From assembly GCA_031841125.1 (NCBI GenBank), contig JAJSSI010000052.1, positions 1 to 64,000 of the forward strand: a stretch of DNA of 64,000 nucleotides, given 5' to 3'. A model generated the notes under the pieces. That model did no database searches. It had not been told where the DNA came from and saw only the letters and a program-made list of their open reading frames with translations. Position numbers and translations under genes: made by a program. Source of the DNA: Acanthococcus lagerstroemiae (Eukaryota > Arthropoda > Insecta > Hemiptera > Eriococcidae). Shown piece by piece: positions 1-12,900 of the stretch (its first letter is position 1; each line of letters begins with the position of its first letter).

Positions 1-260
1 AAATTTGAGAAAATCAAAAATTTCGATTTCATGATTTTTCTTACTCAATTTTTCACGCTGAGTTCGAATTCGCTGTTGCAATTTGGCGGCGACCCTCCGT
101 CCCGAGATACCCTCGAAAAAGTGGAAAAATTGATCAATTTGGGTCAAAAATGACTCTAGCTCAATTTTGACAACGGATTCGAATTCGTCTCGAAAAATTG
201 ACTAACTAGCACCAGCCCCGACGCCGTAGCTCTCCGAAAATTTTTTCGCCCCAAAAATGC
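1..260 (+). repeat. Partial, diverged monomer at left edge
   Basis: This is the last 260 bases of a monomer whose start lies outside the window. It belongs to the T type (cgatttcatga). It carries several 1-bp losses relative to the standard unit: one in the T-rich stretch near 44 (catgatttttc), one at ccgtcccgag near 100, one in gtggaaaaat near 121, one in the A run near 150, and one in the A run before the next unit start (ccccaaaaatgc). It is one of the more indel-rich copies, in keeping with the heterogeneous block to its right. Confidence 0.95.
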
Positions 261-1133
261 ATGATGTATAGTATGGAGAAATTTTCAAAATTTGAGAAAA
301 TCAAAAATTTCGATTTCATGAGTGTTTCTTACTCAATTTTTCACGCTGAGTTCGAATTCGCTGTTGCAATTTGGCGGCGACCCTCCGTTCCCGAGATACC
401 CTCGAAAAAGTTGGAAAAATTGATCAATTGGGTCAAAAAAGACTCTAGCTCAATTTTGACAACGGATTCGAATTCGTCTCGAAAAATTGACTAACTAGCA
501 CCAGCCCCGACGCCGTAGCTCTCCGAAAATTTTTTCGCCCCAAAAAATGCATGATGTATAGTATGGAGAAATTTTCAAAATTTGAGAAAATCAAAAATTT
601 CGATTTCATGAGTTTTTCTTACTCAATTTTTCACGCTGAGTTCGAATTCGCTGTTGCAATTTGGCGGCGACCCTCCGTTCCCGAGATACCCTCGAAAAAG
701 TTGGAAAAATTGATCAATTTGGGTCAAAAATGGCTCCTGCTCAATTTTGACAACGGATTCGAATTCGTCTCGAAAAATTGACTAACTAGCACCAGCCCCG
801 ACGCCGTAGCTCTCCGAAAATTTTTTCGCCCCAAAAAATGCATGATGTATAGTATGGAGAAATTTTCAAAATTTGAGAAAATCAAAAATTTCGATTTCAT
901 GAGTTTTTCTTACTCAATTTTTCACGCTGAGTTCGAATTCGCTGTTGCAATTTGGCGGCGACCCTCCGTTCCCGAGATACCCTCGAAAAAGTTGGAAAAA
1001 TTGATCAATTTGGGTCAAAAAATGACTCCAGCTCAATTTTGACAACGGATTCGAATTCGTCTCGAAAAATTGACTAACTAGCACCAGCCCCGACGCCGTA
1101 GCTCTCCGAAAATTTTTTCGCCCCAAAAAATGC

Positions 1134-1419
1134 ATGATGTATAGTATGGAGAAATTTTCAAAATTTGAGAAAATCAAAATTTCGATTTCATGAGTTTTTC
1201 TTACTCAATTTTTCACGCTGAGTTCGAATTCGCTGTTGCAATTTGGCGGCGACCCTCCGTTCGAGATACCCTCGAAAAAGTTGGAAAAATTGATCAATTG
1301 GGTCAAAAAATGACTCTGCTCAATTTTGACAACGGATTCGAATTCGTCTCGAAAAATTGACTAACTAGCACCAGCCCCGACGCCGTAGCTCTCCGAAAAT
1401 TTTTCGCCCCAAAAAATGC
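1134..1419 (+). repeat. Shortest monomer, 286 bp
   Basis: Six single- or double-base losses accumulate in one copy: one A in the A run near 1178 (aaaatcaaaatttcg), two bases in ccgttcgagata near 1261, one T in gatcaattgggtc near 1299, one base giving gactctgctc near 1318, and one T in the T run near 1402. Each affects a short run or a known variable spot of the unit. Many small losses in one copy suggest either long independent drift or poor consensus quality at this place. Confidence 0.9.
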
Positions 1420-4400
1420 ATGATGTATAGTATGGAGAAATTTTCAAAATTTGAGAAAATCAAAAATTTCGATTTCATGAGTTGTTTCTTACTCAATTTT
1501 TCACGCTGAGTTCGAATTCGCTGTTGCAATTTGGCGGCGACCCTCCGTTCCCGAGATACCCTCGAAAAAGTTGGAAAAATTGATCAATTTGGGTCAAAAA
1601 ATGGCTCCTGCTCAATTTTGACAACGGATTCGAATTCGTCTCGAAAAATTGACTAACTAGCACCAGCCCCGACGCCGTAGCTCTCCGAAAATTTTTTCGC
1701 CCCAAAAAATGCATGATGTATAGTATGGAGAAATTTTCAAAATTTGAGAAAATCAAAAATTTCGATTTCATGAGTGTTTTCTTACTCAATTTTTCACGCT
1801 GAGTTCGAATTCGCTGTTGCAATTTGGCGGCGACCCTCCGTTCCCGAGATACCCTCGAAAAAGTTGGAAAAATTGATCAATTTGGTCAAAAAATGACTCT
1901 AGCTCAATTTTGACAACGGATTCGAATTCGTCTCGAAAAATTGACTAACTAGCACCAGCCCCGACGCCGTAGCTCTCCGAAAATTTTTTCGCCCCAAAAA
2001 ATGCATGATGTATAGTATGGAGAAATTTTCAAAATTTGAGAAAATCAAAAATTTCGATTTCATGAGTTTTTCTTACTCAATTTTTCACGCTGAGTTCGAA
2101 TTCGCTGTTGCAATTTGGCGGCGACCCTCCGTTCCCGAGATACCCTCGAAAAAGTTGGAAAAATTGATCAATTTGGGTCAAAAAATGCTCTGCTCAATTT
2201 TGACAACGGATTCGAATTCGTCTCGAAAAATTGACTAACTAGCACCAGCCCCGACGCCGTAGCTCTCCGAAAATTTTTTCGCCCCAAAAAATGCATGATG
2301 TATAGTATGGAGAAATTTTCAAAATTTGAGAAAATCAAAAATTTCGATTTCATGAGTGTTTCTTACTCAATTTTTCACGCTGAGTTCGAATTCGCTGTTG
2401 CAATTTGGCGGCGACCCTCCGTTCCGAGATACCCTCGAAAAAGTTGGAAAAATTGATCAATTTGGGTCAAAAAATGACTCTAGCTCAATTTTGACAACGG
2501 ATTCGAATTCGTCTCGAAAAATTGACTAACTAGCACCAGCCCCGACGCCGTAGCTCTCCGAAAATTTTTTCGCCCCGCAAAAATGCATGATGTATAGTAT
2601 GGAGAAATTTTCAAAATTTGAGAAAATCAAAAATTTCGATTTCATGAGTTTTTCTTACTCAATTTTTCACGCTGAGTTCGAATTCGCTGTTGCAATTTGG
2701 CGGCGACCCTCCGTTCCGAGATACCCTCGAAAAAGTTGGAAAAATTGATCAATTTGGGTCAAAAAATGACTCCTGCTCAATTTTGACAACGGATTCGAAT
2801 TCGTCTCGAAAAATTGACTAACTAGCACCAGCCCCGACGCCGTAGCTCTCCGAAAATTTTTTCGCCCCAAAAAATGCATGATGTATAGTATGGAGAAATT
2901 TTCAAAATTTGAGAAAATCAAAAATTTCGATTTCATGAGTTTTTCTTACTCAATTTTTCACGCTGAGTTCGAATTCGCTGTTGCAATTTGGCGGCGACCC
3001 TCCGTTCCCGAGATACCCTCGAAAAAGTTGGAAAAATTGATCAATTTGGGTCAAAAAATGACTCTAGCTCAATTTTGACAACGGATTCGAATTCGTCTCG
3101 AAAAATTGACTAACTAGCACCAGCCCCGACGCCGTAGCTCTCCGAAAATTTTTTCGCCCCAAAAAATGCATGATGTATAGTATGGAGAAATTTTCAAAAT
3201 TTGAGAAAATCAAAAATTTCGATTTCATGAGTGTTTTCTTACTCAATTTTTCACGCTGAGTTCGAATTCGCTGTTGCAATTTGGCGGCGACCCTCCGTTC
3301 CGAGATACCCTCGAAAAAGTTGGAAAAATTGATCAATTTGGGTCAAAAAATGACTCTAGCTCAATTTTGACAACGGATTCGAATTCGTCTCGAAAAATTG
3401 ACTAACTAGCACCAGCCCCGACGCCGTAGCTCTCCGAAAATTTTTTCGCCCCAAAAAATGCATGATGTATAGTATGGAGAAATTTTCAAAATTTGAGAAA
3501 ATCAAAAATTTCGATTTCATGAGTTTTTCTTACTCAATTTTTCACGCTGAGTTCGAATTCGCTGTTGCAATTTGGCGGCGACCCTCCGTCCCGAGATACC
3601 CTCGAAAAAGTTGGAAAAATTGATCAATTTGGGTCAAAAAATGCTCTGCTCAATTTTGACAACGGATTCGAATTCGTCTCGAAAAATTGACTAACTAGCA
3701 CCAGCCCCGACGCCGTAGCTCTCCGAAAATTTTTTCGCCCCAAAAAATGCATGATGTATAGTATGGAGAAATTTTCAAAATTTGAGAAAATCAAAAATTT
3801 CGATTTCATGAGTGTTTCTTACTCAATTTTTCACGCTGAGTTCGAATTCGCTGTTGCAATTTGGCGGCGACCCTCCGTTCCCGAGATACCCTCGAAAAAG
3901 TTGGAAAAATTGATCAATTTGGGTCAAAAAATGACTCTAGCTCAATTTTGACAACGGATTCGAATTCGTCTCGAAAAATTGACTAACTAGCACCAGCCCC
4001 GACGCCGTAGCTCTCCGAAAATTTTTTCGCCCCAAAAAATGCATGATGTATAGTATGGAGAAATTTTCAAAATTTGAGAAAATCAAAAATTTCGATTTCA
4101 TGAGTTTTCTTACTCAATTTTTCACGCTGAGTTCGAATTCGCTGTTGCAATTTGGCGGCGACCCTCCGTTCCCGAGATACCCTCGAAAAAGTTGGAAAAA
4201 TTGATCAATTTGGGTCAAAAAAGGCTCCTGCTCAATTTTGACAACGGATTCGAATTCGTCTCGAAAAATTGACTAACTAGCACCAGCCCCGACGCCGTAG
4301 CTCTCCGAAAATTTTTTCGCCCCAAAAAATGCATGATGTATAGTATGGAGAAATTTTCAAAATTTGAGAAAATCAAAAATTTCGATTCATGAGTGTTTCT

Positions 4401-6076
4401 TACTCAATTTTTCACGCTGAGTTCGAATTCGCTGTTGCAATTTGGCGGCGACCCTCCGTTCCCGAGATACCCTCGAAAAAGTTGGAAAAATTGATCAATT
4501 TGGGTCAAAAAATGACTCTAGCTCAATTTTGACAACGGATTCGAATTCGTCTCGAAAAATTGACTAACTAGCACCAGCCCCGACGCCGTAGCTCTCCGAA
4601 AATTTTTTCGCCCCAAAAAATGCATGATGTATAGTATGGAGAAATTTTCAAAATTTGAGAAAATCAAAAATTTCGATTTCATGAGTGTTTCTTACTCAAT
4701 TTTTCACGCTGAGTTCGAATTCGCTGTTGCAATTTGGCGGCGACCCTCCGTTCCCGAGATACCCTCGAAAAAGTTGGAAAAATTGATCAATTTGGGTCAA
4801 AAATGGCTCCTGCTCAATTTTGACAACGGATTCGAATTCGTCTCGAAAAATTGACTAACTAGCACCAGCCCCGACGCCGTAGCTCTCCGAAAATTTTTTC
4901 GCCCCAAAAAATGCATGATGTATAGTATGGAGAAATTTTCAAAATTTGAGAAAATCAAAAATTTCGATTTCATGAGTGTTTCTTACTCAATTTTTCACGC
5001 TGAGTTCGAATTCGCTGTTGCAATTTGGCGGCGACCCTCCGTTCCCGAGATACCCTCGAAAAAGTTGGAAAAATTGATCAATTTGGGTCAAAAAATGACT
5101 CTAGCTCAATTTTGACAACGGATTCGAATTCGTCTCGAAAAATTGACTAACTAGCACCAGCCCCGACGCCGTAGCTCTCCGAAAATTTTTTCGCCCCAAA
5201 AAATGCATGATGTATAGTATGGAGAAATTTTCAAAATTTGAGAAAATCAAAAATTTCGATTTCATGAGTGTTTCTTACTCAATTTTTCACGCTGAGTTCG
5301 AATTCGCTGTTGCAATTTGGCGGCGACCCTCCGTTCCCGAGATACCCTCGAAAAAGTTGGAAAAATTGATCAATTTGGGTCAAAAAAGGCTCTAGCTCAA
5401 TTTTGACAACGGATTCGAATTCGTCTCGAAAAATTGACTAACTAGCACCAGCCGACGCCGTAGCTCTCCGAAAATTTTTTCGCCCCAAAAAATGCATGAT
5501 GTATAGTATGGAGAAATTTTCAAAATTTGAGAAAATCAAAAATTTCGATTTCATGAGTGTTTCTTACTCAATTTTTCACGCTGAGTTCGAATTCGCTGTT
5601 GCAATTTGGCGGCGACCCTCCGTCCCGAGATACCCTCGAAAAAGTTGGAAAAATTGATCAATTTGGGTCAAAAAATGACTCTAGCTCAATTTTGACAACG
5701 GATTCGAATTCGTCTCGAAAAATTGACTAACTAGCACCAGCCCCGACGCCGTAGCTCTCCGAAAATTTTTTCGCCCCAAAAAATGCATGATGTATAGTAT
5801 GGAGAAATTTTCAAAATTTGAGAAAATCAAAAATTTCGATTTCATGAGTGTTTCTTACTCAATTTTTCACGCTGAGTTCGAATTCGCTGTTGCAATTTGG
5901 CGGCGACCCTCCGTTCCCGAGATACCCTCGAAAAAGTTGGAAAAATTGATCAATTTGGTCAAAAAATGACCTAGCTCAATTTTGACAACGGATTCGAATT
6001 CGTCTCGAAAAATTGACTAACTAGCACCAGCCCCGACGCCGTAGCTCTCCGAAAATTTTTTCGCCCCAAAAAATGC

Positions 6077-6367
6077 ATGATGTATAGTATGGAGAAATTT
6101 TCAAAATTTGAGAAAATCAAAAATTTCGAATTCATGAGTGTTTCTTACTCAATTTTTCACGCTGAGTTCGAATTCGCTGTTGCAATTTGGCGGCGACCCT
6201 CCGTTCCCGAGATACCCTCGAAAAAGTTGGAAAATTGATCAATTTGGGTCAAAAAATGACTCTAGCTCAATTTTGACAACGGATTCGAATTCGTCTCGAA
6301 AAATTGACTAACTAGCACCAGCCCCGACGCCGTAGCTCTCCGAAAATTTTTTCGCCCCAAAAAATGC
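6077..6367 (+). repeat. Isolated A-type (GAATTC) monomer inside the T-type block
   Basis: This 291-bp copy has cgaattcatgagtg at 6128-6141, the A-type marker that otherwise first appears at 15398, about 9.3 kb to the right. It has G at unit position 64, as all other A-type copies do. It also has a private loss of one A (gttggaaaattgatc near 6233), so it is not an exact copy of the right-hand consensus. Its immediate neighbours, 5787 and 6368, are T-type. It could be a gene-conversion or exchange product, an ancestral A-type copy, or an independent T-to-A change. Confidence 0.9.
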
Positions 6368-6659
6368 ATGATGTATAGTATGGAGAAATTTTCAAAATTT
6401 GAGAAAATCAAAAATTTCGATTTCATGAGTGTTTCTTACTCAATTTTTCACGCTGAGTTCGAATTCGCTGTTGCAATTTGGCGGCGACCCTCCGTTCCCG
6501 AGATACCCTCGAAAAAGTTGGAAAAATTGATCAATTTGGGTCAAAAAATGACTCTAGCTCAATTTTGACAACGGATTCGAATTCGTCTCGAAAAATTGAC
6601 TAACTAGCACCAGCCCCGACGCCGTAGCTCTCCGAAAATTTTTTCGCCCCAAAAAATGC

Positions 6660-6953
6660 ATGATGTATATAGTATGGAGAAATTTTCAAAATTTGAGAAA
6701 ATCAAAAATTTCGATTTCATGAGTGTTTCTTACTCAATTTTTCACGCTGAGTTCGAATTCGCTGTTGCAATTTGGCGGCGACCCTCCGTTCCCGAGATAC
6801 CCTCGAAAAAGTTGGAAAAATTGATCAATTTGGGTCAAAAAATGACTCTAGCTCAATTTTGACAACGGATTCGAATTCGTCTCGAAAAATTGACTAACTA
6901 GCACCAGCCCCGACGCCGTAGCTCTCCGAAAATTTTTTCGCCCCAAAAAATGC
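6660..6953 (+). repeat. Longest monomer, 294 bp, with TA insertion
   Basis: The unit start reads atgatgtatatagtatgg, with an extra TA dinucleotide inside tgtatag. The rest of the monomer is standard T type. The extra TA looks like a one-step expansion of a tata tract and is the only copy in which I saw it. Confidence 0.93.
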
Positions 6954-9900
6954 ATGATGTATAGTATGGAGAAATTTTCAAAATTTGAGAAAATCAAAAA
7001 TTTCGATTTCATGAGTGTTTCTTACTCAATTTTTCACGCTGAGTTCGAATTCGCTGTTGCAATTTGGCGGCGACCCTCCGTTCCCGAGATACCCTCGAAA
7101 AAGTTGGAAAAATTGATCAATTTGGGTCAAAAAATGACTCTAGCTCAATTTTGACAACGGATTCGAATTCGTCTCGAAAAATTGACTAACTAGCACCAGC
7201 CCCGACGCCGTAGCTCTCCGAAAATTTTTTCGCCCCAAAAAATGCATGATGTATAGTATGGAGAAATTTTCAAAATTTGAGAAAATCAAAAATTTCGATT
7301 TCATGAGTGTTTCTTACTCAATTTTTCACGCTGAGTTCGAATTCGCTGTTGCAATTTGGCGGCGACCCTCCGTTCCTGAGATACCCTCGAAAAAGTTGGA
7401 AAAATTGATCAATTTGGGTCAAAAAAGGCTCTGCTCAATTTTGACAACGGATTCGAATTCGTCTCGAAAAATTGACTAACTAGCACCAGCCCCGACGCCG
7501 TAGCTCTCCGAAAATTTTTTCGCCCCAAAAAATGCATGATGTATAGTATGGAGAAATTTTCAAAATTTGAGAAAATCAAAAATTTCGATTTCATGAGTTT
7601 TTCTTACTCAATTTTTCACGCTGAGTTCGAATTCGCTGTTGCAATTTGGCGGCGACCCTCCGTTCCCGAGATACCCTCGAAAAAGTTGGAAAAATTGATC
7701 AATTTGGGTCAAAAAATGACTCTAGCTCAATTTTGACAACGGATTCGAATTCGTCTCGAAAAATTGACTAACTAGCACCAGCCCCGACGCCGTAGCTCTC
7801 CGAAAATTTTTTCGCCCCAAAAAATGCATGATGTATAGTATGGAGAAATTTTCAAAATTTGAGAAAATCAAAAATTTCGATTCATGAGTTTTTCTTACTC
7901 AATTTTTCACGCTGAGTTCGAATTCGCTGTTGCAATTTGGCGGCGACCCTCCGTTCCCGAGATACCCTCGAAAAAGTTGGAAAAATTGATCAATTTGGGT
8001 CAAAAAATGACTCTAGCTCAATTTTGACAACGGATTCGAATTCGTCTCGAAAAATTGACTAACTAGCACCAGCCCCGACGCCGTAGCTCTCCGAAAATTT
8101 TTTCGCCCCAAAAAATGCATGATGTATAGTATGGAGAAATTTTCAAAATTTGAGAAAATCAAAAATTTCGATTTCATGAGTGTTTCTTACTCAATTTTTC
8201 ACGCTGAGTTCGAATTCGCTGTTGCAATTTGGCGGCGACCCTCCGTTCCCGAGATACCCTCGAAAAAGTTGGAAAAATTGATCAATTTGGGTCAAAAAAT
8301 GACTCTAGCTCAATTTTGACAACGGATTCGAATTCGTCTCGAAAAATTGACTAACTAGCACCAGCCCCGACGCCGTAGCTCTCCGAAAATTTTTTCGCCC
8401 CAAAAAATGCATGATGTATAGTATGGAGAAATTTTCAAAATTTGAGAAAATCAAAAATTTCGATTTCATGAGTTTTTCTTACTCAATTTTTCACGCTGAG
8501 TTCGAATTCGCTGTTGCAATTTGGCGGCGACCCTCCGTTCCCGAGATACCCTCGAAAAAGTTGGAAAAATTGATCAATTTGGGTCAAAAAAGGCTCTGCT
8601 CAATTTTGACAACGGATTCGAATTCGTCTCGAAAAATTGACTAACTAGCACCAGCCCCGACGCCGTAGCTCTCCGAAAATTTTTTCGCCCCAAAAAATGC
8701 ATGATGTATAGTATGGAGAAATTTTCAAAATTTGAGAAAATCAAAAATTTCGATTTCATGAGTTTTTCTTACTCAATTTTTCACGCTGAGTTCGAATTCG
8801 CTGTTGCAATTTGGCGGCGACCCTCCGTTCCCGAGATACCCTCGAAAAAGTTGGAAAAATTGATCAATTTGGGTCAAAAAATGCTCTGCTCAATTTTGAC
8901 AACGGATTCGAATTCGTCTCGAAAAATTGACTAACTAGCACCAGCCCCGACGCCGTAGCTCTCCGAAAATTTTTTCGCCCCAAAAAATGCATGATGTATA
9001 GTATGGAGAAATTTTCAAAATTTGAGAAAATCAAAAATTTCGATTTCATGAGTTTTCTTACTCAATTTTTCACGCTGAGTTCGAATTCGCTGTTGCAATT
9101 TGGCGGCGACCCTCCGTTCCGAGATACCCTCGAAAAAGTTGGAAAAATTGATCAATTTGGGTCAAAAAATGACTCTAGCTCAATTTTGACAACGGATTCG
9201 AATTCGTCTCGAAAAATTGACTAACTAGCACCAGCCCCGACGCCGTAGCTCTCCGAAAATTTTTTCGCCCCAAAAAATGCATGATGTATAGTATGGAGAA
9301 ATTTTCAAAATTTGAGAAAATCAAAAATTTCGATTTCATGAGTTTTTCTTACTCAATTTTTCACGCTGAGTTCGAATTCGCTGTTGCAATTTGGCGGCGA
9401 CCCTCCGTTCCCGAGATACCCTCGAAAAAGTTGGAAAAATTGATCAATTTGGGTCAAAAAATGACTCTAGCTCAATTTTGACAACGGATTCGAATTCGTC
9501 TCGAAAAATTGACTAACTAGCACCAGCCCCGACGCCGTAGCTCTCCGAAAATTTTTTCGCCCCAAAAAATGCATGATGTATAGTATGGAGAAATTTTCAA
9601 AATTTGAGAAAATCAAAAATTTCGATTTCATGAGTTTTTCTTACTCAATTTTTCACGCTGAGTTCGAATTCGCTGTTGCAATTTGGCGGCGACCCTCCGT
9701 TCCCGAGATACCCTCGAAAAAGTTGGAAAAATTGATCAATTTGGGTCAAAAAATGCTCTAGCTCAATTTTGACAACGGATTCGAATTCGTCTCGAAAAAT
9801 TGACTAACTAGCACCAGCCCCGACGCCGTAGCTCTCCGAAAATTTTTTCGCCCCAAAAAATGCATGATGTATAGTATGGAGAAATTTTCAAAATTTGAGA

Positions 9901-12900
9901 AAATCAAAAATTTCGATTTCATGAGTTTTTCTTACTCAATTTTTCACGCTGAGTTCGAATTCGCTGTTGCAATTTGGCGGCGACCCTCCGTTCCCGAGAT
10001 ACCCTCGAAAAAGTTGGAAAAATTGATCAATTTGGGTCAAAAAATGACTCTAGCTCAATTTTGACAACGGATTCGAATTCGTCTCGAAAAATTGACTAAC
10101 TAGCACCAGCCCCGACGCCGTAGCTCTCCGAAAATTTTTTCGCCCCAAAAAATGCATGATGTATAGTATGGAGAAATTTTCAAAATTTGAGAAAATCAAA
10201 AATTTCGATTTCATGAGTGTTTCTTACTCAATTTTTCACGCTGAGTTCGAATTCGCTGTTGCAATTTGGCGGCGACCCTCCGTTCCCGAGATACCCTCGA
10301 AAAAGTTGGAAAAATTGATCAATTTGGGTCAAAAAATGCTCTAGCTCAATTTTGACAACGGATTCGAATTCGTCTCGAAAAATTGACTAACTAGCACCAG
10401 CCCCGACGCCGTAGCTCTCCGAAAATTTTTTCGCCCCAAAAAATGCATGATGTATAGTATGGAGAAATTTTCAAAATTTGAGAAAATCAAAAATTTCGAT
10501 TTCATGAGTGTTTCTTACTCAATTTTTCACGCTGAGTTCGAATTCGCTGTTGCAATTTGGCGGCGACCCTCCGTTCCCGAGATACCCTCGAAAAAGTTGG
10601 AAAAATTGATCAATTTGGGTCAAAAAATGACTCTAGCTCAATTTTGACAACGGATTCGAATTCGTCTCGAAAAATTGACTAACTAGCACCAGCCCCGACG
10701 CCGTAGCTCTCCGAAAATTTTTTCGCCCCAAAAAATGCATGATGTATAGTATGGAGAAATTTTCAAAATTTGAGAAAATCAAAAATTTCGATTTCATGAG
10801 TTTTTCTTACTCAATTTTTCACGCTGAGTTCGAATTCGCTGTTGCAATTTGGCGGCGACCCTCCGTTCCCGAGATACCCTCGAAAAAGTTGGAAAAATTG
10901 ATCAATTTGGGTCAAAAAATGACTCTAGCTCAATTTTGACAACGGATTCGAATTCGTCTCGAAAAATTGACTAACTAGCACCAGCCCCGACGCCGTAGCT
11001 CTCCGAAAATTTTTTCGCCCCAAAAAATGCATGATGTATAGTATGGAGAAATTTTCAAAATTTGAGAAAATCAAAAATTTCGATTTCATGAGTGTTTTCT
11101 TACTCAATTTTTCACGCTGAGTTCGAATTCGCTGTTGCAATTTGGCGGCGACCCTCCGTTCCCGAGATACCCTCGAAAAAGTTGGAAAAATTGATCAATT
11201 TGGGTCAAAAAATGACTCTAGCTCAATTTTGACAACGGATTCGAATTCGTCTCGAAAAATTGACTAACTAGCACCAGCCCCGACGCCGTAGCTCTCCGAA
11301 AATTTTTTCGCCCCAAAAAATGCATGATGTATAGTATGGAGAAATTTTCAAAATTTGAGAAAATCAAAAATTTCGATTTCATGAGTTTTTCTTACTCAAT
11401 TTTTCACGCTGAGTTCGAATTCGCTGTTGCAATTTGGCGGCGACCCTCCGTTCCCGAGATACCCTCGAAAAAGTTGGAAAAATTGATCAATTTGGGTCAA
11501 AAAATGCTCTAGCTCAATTTTGACAACGGATTCGAATTCGTCTCGAAAAATTGACTAACTAGCACCAGCCCCGACGCCGTAGCTCTCCGAAAATTTTTTC
11601 GCCCCAAAAAATGCATGATGTATAGTATGGAGAAATTTTCAAAATTTGAGAAAATCAAAAATTTCGATTTCATGAGTGTTTCTTACTCAATTTTTCACGC
11701 TGAGTTCGAATTCGCTGTTGCAATTTGGCGGCGACCCTCCGTTCCCGAGATACCCTCGAAAAAGTTGGAAAAATTGATCAATTTGGGTCAAAAAATGCTC
11801 CTAGCTCAATTTTGACAACGGATTCGAATTCGTCTCGAAAAATTGACTAACTAGCACCAGCCCCGACGCCGTAGCTCTCCGAAAATTTTTTCGCCCCAAA
11901 AAATGCATGATGTATAGTATGGAGAAATTTTCAAAATTTGAGAAAATCAAAAATTTCGATTTCATGAGTTTTTCTTACTCAATTTTTCACGCTGAGTTCG
12001 AATTCGCTGTTGCAATTTGGCGGCGACCCTCCGTTCCCGAGATACCCTCGAAAAAGTTGGAAAAATTGATCAATTTGGGTCAAAAAATGACTCTAGCTCA
12101 ATTTTGACAACGGATTCGAATTCGTCTCGAAAAATTGACTAACTAGCACCAGCCCCGACGCCGTAGCTCTCCGAAAATTTTTTCGCCCCAAAAAATGCAT
12201 GATGTATAGTATGGAGAAATTTTCAAAATTTGAGAAAATCAAAAATTTCGATTTCATGAGTTTTTCTTACTCAATTTTTCACGCTGAGTTCGAATTCGCT
12301 GTTGCAATTTGGCGGCGACCCTCCGTTCCCGAGATACCCTCGAAAAAGTTGGAAAAATTGATCAATTTGGGTCAAAAAATGACTCTGCTCAATTTTGACA
12401 ACGGATTCGAATTCGTCTCGAAAAATTGACTAACTAGCACCAGCCCCGACGCCGTAGCTCTCCGAAAATTTTTTCGCCCCAAAAAATGCATGATGTATAG
12501 TATGGAGAAATTTTCAAAATTTGAGAAAATCAAAAATTTCGATTTCATGAGTTTTTCTTACTCAATTTTTCACGCTGAGTTCGAATTCGCTGTTGCAATT
12601 TGGCGGCGACCCTCCGTTCCCGAGATACCCTCGAAAAAGTTGGAAAAATTGATCAATTTGGGTCAAAAAAGGCTCTAGCTCAATTTTGACAACGGATTCG
12701 AATTCGTCTCGAAAAATTGACTAACTAGCACCAGCCCCGACGCCGTAGCTCTCCGAAAATTTTTTCGCCCCAAAAAATGCATGATGTATAGTATGGAGAA
12801 ATTTTCAAAATTTGAGAAAATCAAAAATTTCGATTTCATGAGTTTTTCTTACTCAATTTTTCACGCTGAGTTCGAATTCGCTGTTGCAATTTGGCGGCGA

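Noticed and set aside
1493..1822. Minus-strand open frames of 61-109 codons in the left block
   Set aside because: They appear only where indels happen to remove a stop, vary in length from copy to copy and vanish in the homogeneous core. They are chance frames of the repeat.
1134..2004. Stretches of the left block without a + strand frame, as possible sites of a different element
   Set aside because: Direct reading shows the same satellite unit there; the frame is simply shifted by indels (for example at 1178, 1261, 1481 and 1774).
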